From positions 1 through 13,775 of the forward strand of contig JAEXBA010000054.1 in NCBI GenBank assembly GCA_023457935.1: DNA of 13,775 bases, read 5' to 3'. Below the pieces are notes generated by a model. It made no database searches and was not told the DNA's origin. It saw nothing but the letters and a program-made list of their open reading frames with translations. The position numbers and the translations under genes were made by a program. This stretch comes from Bacteroidota bacterium. GTDB taxonomy: Bacteria; Bacteroidota; Bacteroidia; Flavobacteriales; Weeksellaceae. Of the stretch, positions 7,601-13,775 are shown one piece after another; position 1 is the stretch's first letter; each line of letters opens with the position of its first letter.

Positions 7601-9291
7601 GTGAAGCTGATACGCTGAGAAAAGCTATGGGTAAAAAGCAGAAAGATGTTCTGGACAAGATGTATCCGAAATTTATCGAGGGCGGAAAATCCAATAATCT
7701 CGATGAAACCAAACTCAACAAGATTTGGAAAGATTGGGAAGCCTTTGCGGAATATGCATTTAATAAATCTCACTCGACTTGTTACGCTTTAATTGCTTAT
7801 CACACCGCTTATCTTAAGGCCAATTATCCGGCAGAATATATGGCGAGTGTGATGAGCAACAACATCAACAACACCAAGCAGATAACGATGTTTATGGAAG
7901 ACTGCAAAAATATGGATGTTGATGTTTTAGGTCCGGATGTGAATGAAAGTCAGTACGAATTTGCGGTGAATGAAAAAGGGCAGATCCGTTTCGGTTTGGG
8001 CGCGATTAAAGGTATTGGCGAAGGTCCGAGTGAAGCCATTGTTGAATCGAGAAAGAACGGAAGGTTTAAGAATATCTTTGAATTTTTTGAAAGAATTCCT
8101 AGCGGACAGATCAACAAAAGGGTAGTGGAATCTCTGGTTGTCGCCGGTGCATTCGATGAAATTGACAGTTATCACCGTGCGCAGTACTTTGATATTGATA
8201 CTGGCGGTAAAACAAACATTGAAAAACTGCTGCGTTACGGACAGAGTTTTCAGGATAATAAAAATGAAGTGGAGAACTCACTTTTTGCAGATTTTGCTGA
8301 CGAAGTGAGAATAGAGCCGCCCAAGATTCTTCCTGCTCCGGAATGGCCGAATATGCATAAACTCAACAAGGAAAAGGAAATTATCGGTTTCTATCTTTCT
8401 GCGCATCCATTGGACGAGTTCAAATATCAGTATCAGTTTATTCAGGGCGCACTTTCACGGAAAGAAATTCTGGAAGGCAAAAAAGAAGAGGAAATTCCTG
8501 TTGAAACAGTAATCGCACCGATAGAGAAAGATGAGGAAACAGAGGAAGACGTAATAGATCTCTCAGTGGAAATGGGAGAGGACGGTGAACTGATTGAGGA
8601 AGAGCCGGTGAAAAATGTAGAAGCACGCGGAAGTTTTAATTTTCTGAATCTTGATGAAGTTGATGCTTTTAAAGACAGGAATTTCGGCGCCGAACAGATA
8701 AAACTGTTTGAAGAAATTAAAGACTATAAAGAACAGCGCCGTTTCAATGATAATTCCAAAGAATTCATGGTTGCGGGACTGATTACTGAGTATACAGTTC
8801 GCGATGGAAGAAACAGTGGCGAAAAGGTTGCCTTCGTTACTTTAGAGGATTATTCTGGCAGTTACAGTTTCCGACTTGGCGACCGCGATTACCTTCGTTT
8901 ACGCGACAAACTGGACGTTCAAAGGTTCGTTATACTAAAAATTAAGTTTTCCGTTGTAGGCGGTAAAAAAGATAAAGAAGGAAATACTTTGAACGAAGGC
9001 CGTGTCTTTCTGAATGTTGTGGATGTAATTGAACTGAAAGAAGCTTTTGAAAAGTTTGCCAAAACGATGTCAGTAGTCATCAACATTGAAGACCTGCGCA
9101 GAGAAGACCTGCAGTTCTTCAGAAAAATCCTCAGTGAAACTTCGGGCGACCAGAAACTGTCATTCTATATCCGAAATCCGGAAGACAGCAGCCATATAGA
9201 ACTTCATTCAATGCGTGCGATGGTTAAGCTTGATCAGAACCTTGTTGAGGTTTTCAGCGAGGCAAGCAAGTTCGAAATTTTTCTGAACTGA
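4618..9291 (+). CDS. dnaE: DNA polymerase III alpha subunit with fused proofreading exonuclease
   Basis: Replicative DNA polymerase (1557 aa; typical Gram-negative DnaE is about 1160). Residues 1-190 are a complete DEDDh 3'-5' exonuclease like DnaQ/epsilon: D6 and E8 in FDTETTG, D105 in NVEFD, H169 and D174 in HNAAAD. A basic linker (KKKK, 229-232) leads to a PHP domain (about 247-500) that keeps H251 and H253 but has lost most metal ligands. The family-C polymerase core follows: GPGRGSAAGS (649-658), catalytic aspartates in PDIDIDF (690-696), D858 in KMDFLGL, and the conserved FNKSHS and YHTAYLKANYP segments. Tandem HhH motifs (about 1123-1150) follow, then a possible clamp-binding ENSLF (1219-1223), an acidic insert (about 1286-1335), an OB fold (about 1384-1445) and a C-terminal domain. 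The start is fixed by the exonuclease motif five residues in. It is transcribed alone, with a strong terminator after the TGA. Confidence 0.97.
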   Translation: MYLVFDTETTGLPRNFDAPVSDSDNWPRMVQIAWQLHDENGKLIENQDYIIKPEGYDIPFNASRIHGITTKLAQEEGRDLEEVLQEFNEVLKKAKFGVGQNVEFDYKIVDAEFFRKQIANALEELPQADTMIFGTEYCAIPSGREGKFKSPKLEEIYEKLYGYKFDEAHNAAADVNATAQVFFEMLRIGAINASDLNISDEVIKKFRTENPNPIKPFGIVIRRQVTAGKKKKTVDFGDTPEVEIGDYFNFHNHSIYSSLQSSTNLSDLVKKALDNSFPAVGLVDLGNMMGAFKFVSEVEKANGNIKKEHQSYLENKQKALEEGMEFSEPEPRKELVPVLGCEFYISDRPEQKQFTKDDPDRRTNVVLLAKNFNGYKNLAKLSSLGYVNGFYFGVPRISRQMIAEYKEDLIALTAGTYGDIPNTILEFGEQKGEELFKWWKETFGDDFYVQIQNHQVEEEEHLNEVLLEFADKYEVKILAQNETFYTEKADANIQDILFCIKDGEKLSSPVGKGFGKRRGLPSQEYYIKDSEELKTTFRNFPDAFEAYSEFLAKFEPYALKRDVLLPKFDIPEEFQSEEDEKDGGKRGENAYLRHLTYEGAKAKYDEITTEISERLDFELEVIANTGYPGYFLIVQDFCNEARNMGVWVGPGRGSAAGSAVAYCIGITNVDPIKYDLLFERFLNPERISMPDIDIDFDDEGRDKIIKWVVEKYGKMNVAQIITYSVLGGKSAIKDAGRVLDVSIPDTNNIAKLIPSTPGMNIAKAFAKYDKLAPEDKILADEMKSILENPQDSRFAVLDSAKKMEGAIRNTGIHACGVIITPEDISNLVPITIAAKDADILVSQFDNSVAESAGLLKMDFLGLRTLTIIKHAIKLVKDRHGVEIDPDDIPLDDEKTYQLFQEGRTVGIFQYESPGMQKYMRELKPTVFADLIAMNALYRPGPIKYIPNFINRKHGVEEIVYDLPENEEYLAETYGITVYQEQVMLLSQKLANFTKGEADTLRKAMGKKQKDVLDKMYPKFIEGGKSNNLDETKLNKIWKDWEAFAEYAFNKSHSTCYALIAYHTAYLKANYPAEYMASVMSNNINNTKQITMFMEDCKNMDVDVLGPDVNESQYEFAVNEKGQIRFGLGAIKGIGEGPSEAIVESRKNGRFKNIFEFFERIPSGQINKRVVESLVVAGAFDEIDSYHRAQYFDIDTGGKTNIEKLLRYGQSFQDNKNEVENSLFADFADEVRIEPPKILPAPEWPNMHKLNKEKEIIGFYLSAHPLDEFKYQYQFIQGALSRKEILEGKKEEEIPVETVIAPIEKDEETEEDVIDLSVEMGEDGELIEEEPVKNVEARGSFNFLNLDEVDAFKDRNFGAEQIKLFEEIKDYKEQRRFNDNSKEFMVAGLITEYTVRDGRNSGEKVAFVTLEDYSGSYSFRLGDRDYLRLRDKLDVQRFVILKIKFSVVGGKKDKEGNTLNEGRVFLNVVDVIELKEAFEKFAKTMSVVINIEDLRREDLQFFRKILSETSGDQKLSFYIRNPEDSSHIELHSMRAMVKLDQNLVEVFSEASKFEIFLN

Positions 9292-9331
9292 TGCCCCGTT
9301 TTTGAACTGGAATCTCAAAATTTAAATAAAG

Positions 9332-9361
9332 AAAGGGCGAAATGTTTGTTTCGCTCTTTTT
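9332..9361 (+). terminator. Intrinsic terminator of dnaE
   Basis: The 11-bp stem AAAGGGCGAAA (9332-9342) / TTTCGCTCTTT (9349-9359) has one G-T pair and a TGTTTG loop and runs into T at 9357-9361. It lies 40 bp after the dnaE stop. Confidence 0.85.
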
Positions 9362-9441
9362 AATTTGATTAATTGAATAATATTGATCAAGAAGCTTCTT
9401 ATGACATTAATAAGTAATACTGTTTATTTCTTATTTTAATT

Positions 9442-9453
9442 AAACAATTGTTT
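9442..9453. promoter_or_regulatory. Palindrome AAACAATTGTTT upstream of the surface gene
   Basis: Perfect 12-bp palindrome within a 14-base stretch (TAAACAATTGTTTT, 9441-9454) that is repeated exactly at 13030-13043 upstream of the next, related gene. It may be a transcription-factor site; no factor is identified. Confidence 0.35.
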
Positions 9454-9501
9454 TGTTTTTATTATTTTACTCTAATGAAATGGTCATTTAAATATTTTTT
9501 G

Positions 9502-9519
9502 TAGCTTTGGAATAAGCTA
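9502..9519 (+). promoter_or_regulatory. -7 box with overlapping inverted repeat
   Basis: TAGCTTTG (9502-9509) matches TAnnTTTG exactly, 31 bp before ATG 9541. The inverted repeat TAGCTT (9502-9507) / AAGCTA (9514-9519) with a 6-nt spacer overlaps the box and the predicted start, where a repressor could act. Confidence 0.5.
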
Positions 9520-9540
9520 ATTTTTTAATATTGTTTAATT

Positions 9541-10965
9541 ATGAAAAAACTTTACAAAACGAGTGTGCCTAGTGTCTGGCGCATCATGATGAAGAGTTTT
9601 CTTGTATTTGTACTTTCCGTCTTTTTCGGAGTGTCAAGTCTTGAAGCTCAGGTTTGGAACGCACCGTACTGTTCGGGATTACCGTCAGTTACTCAAAGTA
9701 GTACTTATGGTCCAATGTATTCCACTTCGTCTGCTAATGCAACCAACAGAAGTGCTTACATTTATCCGGCATCACAACTGTCTGCAGTTTCGGGAACTAT
9801 GATCAGCAGTATCTATTTCCATACCGGAACGGCAAATGCTAACGGTATGTTGGGAACACCGAATTTTAAAATTTATCTCAAAGAGATTGCTGCTGCGGAT
9901 TGGGGAACGGGAGCACTTCCATGGGCTACAGCTACCGCTGGTGCAACTTTGGTATTTGATGGAAACCCTGCTCCTATCATCGGTACAACCGGTGGTTGGA
10001 AGCAGTTTCCCTTGATTGCACCTTTTAACTATAGTGGGACACAGAACTTAGCAGTTATAGTGGAGTATACAAATTCATCAAGCAGCAATTCAATAAATTG
10101 GTCTTATGAATATACGTCGACATGTGTTGACACTACAAACAGTAATTCAACCAAATATTCTAATAACACGACAGGAACTCTGCCAACGTCATTAAGTTCA
10201 TCAAATTACAGACGGCCTTATATTGCTTTTGATTTTCCAGTGAGCTGTTCTTCTCCTACCGGTGCAGCGGTATCAGGGGCTACACAAACCACTGTTGATT
10301 TAACATGGACTGCACCAGCTCAGGTACCAGCCCAGGGTTATGAAGTTTATTACAGTACTGTCAATACTGCGCCTGATGCAACAACGGTTCTGGATACGTC
10401 CAACTCTGTAACGGTAACCGGAACTGCAGCTACGGTTGCTGGTTTGCAGCCGGCAACTGTTTATTATTTCTGGGTAAGATCCAAGTGTTCTGCAACAGAT
10501 ACCAGTTTTTGGGTTGTTGCAGGTTCTACTACAACACTTTGTGCGCCGGTTACCTATATGTTTGAAAATTTTGATTCCTATGCAACTGGCAGTATAGTTC
10601 CTACCTGTTGGGTAAGACTTGAACCTGCAACTACACCTATAGGTTCGCAAACTATTTCATCTACAACACCTTATTCCGGAAACAGGAATATTTATATGTA
10701 TGCAAGTACTTCAGAGACTCCAATGATGGTTATTTTACCTGCATTCAGCAATATAAATGCAGGTACACACAGGCTGAGATTCAGAGCAAGAACCAGTTCG
10801 GCCACAGCGGTACTAAACATCGGTTACGTAACGGATATTACGGATCAGATGAGCTATCTACACCTTGAAACACGAGATATTACAAATACAACCTACGATA
10901 ACACTTCTGAGTATACAGTAATTATTCCGTCTACTGTACCGGCAAATGCCCGGATCGCACTTTAG
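9541..10965 (+). CDS. N-terminal fragment of the interrupted surface protein
   Basis: This is what would be translated if the TAG at 10963 is real: 474 aa with a signal peptide, the N-terminal beta domain, the first Fn3 module and most of the first jelly roll. It stops about 10 residues before that domain's closing strand (IDDVYWE) and lacks the T9SS sorting tail, so it should be exported to the periplasm but not carried across the outer membrane, and may misfold. Its N-terminal domain resembles that of the gene starting at 13172. Confidence 0.7.
   Translation: MKKLYKTSVPSVWRIMMKSFLVFVLSVFFGVSSLEAQVWNAPYCSGLPSVTQSSTYGPMYSTSSANATNRSAYIYPASQLSAVSGTMISSIYFHTGTANANGMLGTPNFKIYLKEIAAADWGTGALPWATATAGATLVFDGNPAPIIGTTGGWKQFPLIAPFNYSGTQNLAVIVEYTNSSSSNSINWSYEYTSTCVDTTNSNSTKYSNNTTGTLPTSLSSSNYRRPYIAFDFPVSCSSPTGAAVSGATQTTVDLTWTAPAQVPAQGYEVYYSTVNTAPDATTVLDTSNSVTVTGTAATVAGLQPATVYYFWVRSKCSATDTSFWVVAGSTTTLCAPVTYMFENFDSYATGSIVPTCWVRLEPATTPIGSQTISSTTPYSGNRNIYMYASTSETPMMVILPAFSNINAGTHRLRFRARTSSATAVLNIGYVTDITDQMSYLHLETRDITNTTYDNTSEYTVIIPSTVPANARIAL
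10246..10542 (+). repeat. Fn3 module 1 (coding repeat)
   Basis: Residues C236-C334. Cysteines at 236, 316 and 334 have the same 80 and 18 residue spacing as in modules 2 and 3. Core text is YYSTVNTAPDATTVLDTSNSV, closest to module 3. Confidence 0.75.
10963..10965 (+). other. In-frame TAG nonsense codon
   Basis: The codons read ATC GCA CTT TAG AAT TCG GCA. The same frame stays open for 222 bases before the next possible start (GTG 11188) and on to 12963. A CAG-to-TAG change would be a single transition. Single-base insertion or deletion is less likely, because the alternative frame reaches a stop (TAG at 10994) within about 30 bases. Confidence 0.85.
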
Positions 10966-12963
10966 AATTCGGCAGACGCCAAATCGTATTATATAGATGA
11001 TGTATATTGGGAGCAGATTCCTACATGTTTCCCACCAACGGATCTTACGATAACGGGTGTTACTACTACTCAGGGAACAGTATCATGGGTTGCACCAACG
11101 GCTGCTCCGGCTTCGTCTTACAATGTCTATTATTCCACAACCAATACAGCACCAACACCTTCAACGGTTCTTGATGCGACGAATTCGGTGAATTCCGCAA
11201 CAACATCGGCTGTGCTTTCCTCACTCTCTCCTGCAACTGATTATTTTGTTTGGGTGCAGTCGGCATGTTCAGGTACAGATGTCAGTACGTGGGTGAGTGC
11301 GGGCTCCTTTACTACACTTTGTGTTACGATGGCGGCTCCGTTCACTGAAGCTTTTTCATCAGGAAGTATTCCAAATTGCTGGTCAACTTTCAGTACTGCC
11401 AACACGGGTAATACACTGTGGAAATTTGACAGTGCTGCCCAGGATTACGGTACCACTTATAATGCAGCCACGCAGAATAATACCGCAGGACAGTTTGCTT
11501 ATGTTGATGCAAGCTCTGTATATGCTGGAGTTCACGATGTTACGCTTGAATCTCCGCTGGTAGATCTTACGGGTCTTGTAAACCCTATGCTTGAGTTCAG
11601 ATGGTACAAAAACCATGGATCTACCGCCAATCCTACTGTGCAGCCAAATTATGATAACAATCAAATGACGGTTATGGTAAAAAGCAGCACAAGTACAACC
11701 TGGAATACCGTTTGGGTGAATGATACTAATGCAAGCGCCTGGAGAACAGTGCAGATTGGGTTGGGTTCATACGTGGGCCAGACCGTTCAGGTAAGATTTG
11801 TGGTTGACAAAAATGTAGGATCAAATCCTTATTTCTACGACAATATTCTGTTGGATGATGTAAATATAAATGAAGCTCCAAGCTGTATGATGCCTATTGG
11901 TGTTACGTTAGCAAACGTTACTTCATCTTCTGTAGACCTTTCATGGACGGTACCAACTCCGGCACCGGCACAAGGGTATACTGTATATTTCAGTACTGTA
12001 AATACAGCTCCTGATGCTTCAACAGTATTGGATACAACAAATTCTGTAACGGCAGCAACCAACACTGTTACCCTAAGCGGCCTTAACCCGGCTTCAACTT
12101 ATTATATTTGGGTGAGATCCGACTGTGCGGCTAATGATCATTCTGCCTGGGTTGCCGGCTCCACTTTTACTACCCTTTGCGCAGTTGTTACGCCAGCATA
12201 CTTAAATGCTTTCGATGTCTATCCAGGTGCATGCTGGAATGAAATGTCGGGCGGTGATATAGCTTCGGGTCCAACTGCAGGAAGCTCTTCAAGTGCGTGG
12301 ATTGATGACGGATTCCTTAATAATACCGGTACAGGCTCAGCTAGAATCAATAATTTCTCTACAGGTACTGGAGAGTGGTTGATTTCACCAACTTTTGACC
12401 TTTCAGGTGGTGCTTACCAGGTTAATGTAGATTATGGAGTTACTGCTTATAGCACGACTGCAGCGAGCGCGATGGGATCTGATGATGTAGTAGCGCTGCT
12501 TATGTCAACAGACGGAGGTACAACCTGGACGGCTGTTCAAACCTGGACAGCAGCCTCAAACGTACAGAATACTTCTACAACGTTTACTTACGATCTGTCT
12601 TCGGTAACATCCAATAATGTAAAATTTGCTTTCTATGCGAATGAAGGAACTGTAAATGATGCTGAAGATTATAACTTCTACTTTGACAATTTTGCCGTTA
12701 CTGCTTCGTTAAGTACAAATGAAGTAGCGGGCAGCAAAAACGGCATCAAAATATATCCTAATCCGTTTAGTGATGTTATCAGGATTTCGGATATGAAAAA
12801 TGTGGTTTCTGTAGCGGTTACAGATATGTCAGGAAGAACAGTGAAAACTGTGATCAATCCTTCTTCTGAGATTAACCTGGCTGAACTGAGCTCCGGACTT
12901 TATGTATTAACAGTGAAATACAAAGACGGCAGAACAGCATCAGTGAAGGCAATTAAGAAATAA
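10966..12963 (+). CDS. C-terminal remnant of the interrupted surface protein
   Basis: In-frame continuation after the TAG: the end of jelly roll 1, Fn3 module 2, jelly roll 2, Fn3 module 3, jelly roll 3 and the T9SS tail. The first possible start is GTG 11188, inside Fn3 module 2; it has no signal peptide and would begin in mid-domain, so independent export is not expected. The reading frame has not accumulated other disruptions, which suggests the nonsense change is recent or an artefact. Confidence 0.65.
   Translation, partial: NSADAKSYYIDDVYWEQIPTCFPPTDLTITGVTTTQGTVSWVAPTAAPASSYNVYYSTTNTAPTPSTVLDATNSVNSATTSAVLSSLSPATDYFVWVQSACSGTDVSTWVSAGSFTTLCVTMAAPFTEAFSSGSIPNCWSTFSTANTGNTLWKFDSAAQDYGTTYNAATQNNTAGQFAYVDASSVYAGVHDVTLESPLVDLTGLVNPMLEFRWYKNHGSTANPTVQPNYDNNQMTVMVKSSTSTTWNTVWVNDTNASAWRTVQIGLGSYVGQTVQVRFVVDKNVGSNPYFYDNILLDDVNINEAPSCMMPIGVTLANVTSSSVDLSWTVPTPAPAQGYTVYFSTVNTAPDASTVLDTTNSVTAATNTVTLSGLNPASTYYIWVRSDCAANDHSAWVAGSTFTTLCAVVTPAYLNAFDVYPGACWNEMSGGDIASGPTAGSSSSAWIDDGFLNNTGTGSARINNFSTGTGEWLISPTFDLSGGAYQVNVDYGVTAYSTTAASAMGSDDVVALLMSTDGGTTWTAVQTWTAASNVQNTSTTFTYDLSSVTSNNVKFAFYANEGTVNDAEDYNFYFDNFAVTASLSTNEVAGSKNGIKIYPNPFSDVIRISDMKNVVSVAVTDMSGRTVKTVINPSSEINLAELSSGLYVLTVKYKDGRTASVKAIKK
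11026..11322 (+). repeat. Fn3 module 2 (coding repeat)
   Basis: Residues C496-C594 in read-through numbering, with cysteines at 496, 576 and 594. It contains YYSTTNTAPTPSTVLDATNSV, the most divergent of the three in this stretch. Confidence 0.75.
11884..12180 (+). repeat. Fn3 module 3 (coding repeat)
   Basis: Residues C782-C880, cysteines at 782, 862 and 880. It shares STVNTAPDA and the following VLDTxNSVT with module 1, while the DNA differs at many third positions, so the duplication is old. Confidence 0.75.
12745..12960 (+). other. T9SS type A C-terminal sorting domain
   Basis: Residues about 1069-1140 of the read-through protein. It has the usual layout: YPNPF near the start, a VTDMSGR strand, LSSGLYVLTV, and a basic end (KAIKK). 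It is recognised by the type IX machinery for outer-membrane passage. This is the best single indicator of a Bacteroidota host here. Confidence 0.9.
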
Positions 12964-12983
12964 TTTCTGAATTGACAGTAATG

Positions 12984-13014
12984 AAGCGGCTCCTAAAAAG
13001 GGGTCGCTTTTTTT
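12984..13014 (+). terminator. Intrinsic terminator after the surface gene
   Basis: The 10-bp stem AAGCGGCTCC (12984-12993) / GGGGTCGCTT (13000-13009) has two wobble pairs and a TAAAAA loop; T-run 13008-13014. It lies 20 bp after the stop codon. Confidence 0.85.
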
Positions 13015-13030
13015 ATAAATCATAAATACT

Positions 13031-13042
13031 AAACAATTGTTT
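13031..13042. promoter_or_regulatory. Second copy of palindrome AAACAATTGTTT
   Basis: Identical, with one more matching base on each side, to 9442-9453. It lies 130 bp before ATG 13172 (88 bp before the start for the first copy). Confidence 0.35.
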
Positions 13043-13128
13043 TAATTTGTTAATTAATTCACACTTAGGATTCGGATTAATAAAAAAAATAGTGTTAAAT
13101 GTTGATAAAATTTTTAGAAGTTGATATT

Positions 13129-13153
13129 ATTAGTATATTTGTTCTATACTAAT
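13129..13153 (+). promoter_or_regulatory. -7 box inside a 9-bp inverted repeat
   Basis: TATATTTG (13134-13141) matches TAnnTTTG exactly. It overlaps the perfect inverted repeat ATTAGTATA (13129-13137) / TATACTAAT (13145-13153) with a 7-nt spacer, whose centre is the last base of the box. This is a good candidate operator. The predicted leader is about 27 nt. Confidence 0.5.
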
Positions 13154-13171
13154 TTTAAATTTTAATCAATA

Positions 13172-13775
13172 ATGAAAAAACTTCTACTTGCGTGCATGAT
13201 GGCTCTGGGAATTGGAGCGTCTGCACAAACTACCGTCACGATCGGTACGGGTACTTTAACGACTTCGGGCACTAATGGTACTCCAATTTACCGCTCGTCC
13301 GCAACAAGTTCGTATAATTATTCGCAAAGTGTACAATTGCTCACGGCCAGTGATCTTGCAGCAGCCGGTGTATTGCCGGGAGCAACAATCACCAAAATTG
13401 CATATTATAAGGCGAATGCAGAAACAATGGCTGCGGGCAGAACTGCGACCATTAATCTTTACATGAAAAATTCAGCGCTGACAGCGCTAAACACTACCAC
13501 CAACTTTGCGGGCTGGACAACAGGATCAACAAATGTTTACAGCAACACTACTTTTGGAAGTGCTGCCACCGATCTGCCGGCTGCGGCAGGCTGGGTTGAG
13601 TTTAACCTCACGACACCTTTTCAATACACAGGAGGATCAATCGAAACTGCTATCGATTGGAGAATTAATGCCGGAACAGGAAATGGATCTACCGGAGCTT
13701 TTACCTGGCAATATACTACTGCAACTTCAGCTCAGGCAGTCGGAACATCCGATAGCTCGCCACTTACAGGAAATT
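13172..13775 (+). CDS. Secreted protein related to the upstream surface gene (partial, 3' end outside window)
   Basis: Open from ATG 13172 to the end of the window (201 codons plus one base), so only the N-terminal part is seen. Residues 1-18 form a signal peptide (MKKLLLACMMALGIGASA, then Q). The rest is a Thr/Ser/Ala/Gly-rich beta domain matching, by eye, the N-terminal domain of the 9541 gene: a surface or ligand segment, then LTASDLAAAG..ITKIAYYK (YPASQLSAVS..ISSIYFHT in the neighbour), an INLYMK strand (FKIYLK), GWVEFNLTTPFQYTGG (GWKQFPLIAPFNYSGT) and a late Trp-Tyr strand (FTWQYTTAT against INWSYEYTST). The two are therefore adjacent paralogs. By analogy the missing part may hold Fn3 modules and a T9SS tail, but that is not visible. 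The gene has its own promoter and a terminator upstream, so it is a separate unit. Confidence 0.85.
   Translation, partial: MKKLLLACMMALGIGASAQTTVTIGTGTLTTSGTNGTPIYRSSATSSYNYSQSVQLLTASDLAAAGVLPGATITKIAYYKANAETMAAGRTATINLYMKNSALTALNTTTNFAGWTTGSTNVYSNTTFGSAATDLPAAAGWVEFNLTTPFQYTGGSIETAIDWRINAGTGNGSTGAFTWQYTTATSAQAVGTSDSSPLTGN

Larger units (their letters stand above)
9541..12963 (+). pseudogene. T9SS-secreted Fn3/jelly-roll adhesin-like gene interrupted by an in-frame TAG
   Basis: One continuous reading frame of 1140 codons plus the final TAA, broken only by TAG at codon 475. Read through, it encodes a signal peptide (to about residue 36), an N-terminal beta domain (about 38-233), three fibronectin type III modules (C236-C334, C496-C594, C782-C880), each followed by a jelly-roll domain of the choice-of-anchor-J/MAM-like kind (about 335-493, 595-780, 881-1055), and a T9SS type A sorting domain (about 1069-1140) with IKIYPNPFSD, MSGRTVKT and LSSGLYVLTVKYKDG. 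The intact protein would cross the outer membrane by T9SS and be released or attached to the surface, probably for adhesion or glycan binding. The region just after the TAG (NSADAKSYYIDDVYWE) completes the first jelly roll, so this is one gene and not two. Alternatives are a sequencing error or phase-variable decay. The start ATG 9541 fits the promoter; ATG 9586/9589 would still leave a signal peptide. Confidence 0.85.

Noticed and set aside
7309..7773. 154-residue minus-strand reading frame inside dnaE
   Set aside because: Overlaps the conserved polymerase core, which constrains the sequence; no recognisable motif.
9389..9400. Palindrome AAGAAGCTTCTT after dnaE
   Set aside because: Perfect 12-bp palindrome but present once, with no T-run and no promoter nearby; likely chance in A+T-rich DNA.
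10300..10650. Cys/Arg-rich minus-strand frame resembling a small Cys-rich protein
   Set aside because: It is the complement of the Thr/Ala-rich Fn3 coding sequence, which yields Cys and Arg codons; no start context.
10963..10965. TAG as a recoded sense codon (pyrrolysine or suppressor)
   Set aside because: TAG ends at least two other genes here, no recoding signal is evident, and pyrrolysine systems are not expected in this phylum. A nonsense change or sequencing error is simpler.
10246..12180. The repeated segments as CRISPR or mobile-element repeats
   Set aside because: They are in-frame coding repeats with synonymous differences, hundreds of bases apart, and encode Fn3 modules.

Overview
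This window looks like chromosomal DNA of a flavobacterium (Bacteroidota), most likely a Chryseobacterium-type member of the Weeksellaceae. The evidence is: no Shine-Dalgarno sequences before the genes, several exact Bacteroidota -7 boxes (TAnnTTTG) just upstream of start codons, secreted proteins with N-terminal signal peptides ending in -AQ, families largely confined to this phylum (DUF4920, DUF4476), a type IX secretion (T9SS) C-terminal sorting domain, and a very long DnaE with its own proofreading domain. The genus is inferred by eye, not by a search.

Layout. Positions 1-125 hold two back-to-back terminators. A diheme cytochrome c peroxidase (147-1280) is followed after 14 bp by a small secreted DUF4920 protein (1295-1783). 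A terminator separates these from a secreted DUF4476 protein (2022-2906), which has its own UUCG-loop terminator. Two RNA-binding-type genes follow: a 62-residue KOW protein (2980-3168) and a CvfB-like S1/winged-helix protein (3205-4029). A small zinc-ribbon gene runs the other way (4410-4066). Next comes dnaE (4618-9291), the replicative polymerase, with an N-terminal DEDDh exonuclease and a PHP domain whose metal site looks degraded. The right end holds two adjacent secreted proteins with related N-terminal domains. The first (9541-12963) is an adhesin-like protein with three Fn3/jelly-roll modules and a T9SS tail; it is interrupted by one in-frame TAG at 10963. The second (13172 onward) runs off the window.

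How it fits together. The left part is housekeeping and envelope functions: periplasmic peroxide defence, envelope proteins of unknown function, RNA-binding proteins and replication. The right part is a cell-surface or secreted module. The two surface genes share an upstream 14-base sequence containing a 12-bp palindrome, and each has an inverted repeat centred on the end of its -7 box, which suggests related regulation. I see no tRNA, rRNA, CRISPR array, insertion sequence, phage gene or convincing new multi-gene system. The items most worth checking are the nonsense codon in the surface gene, the polymerase architecture, the sister promoters and the two predicted leaderless starts.
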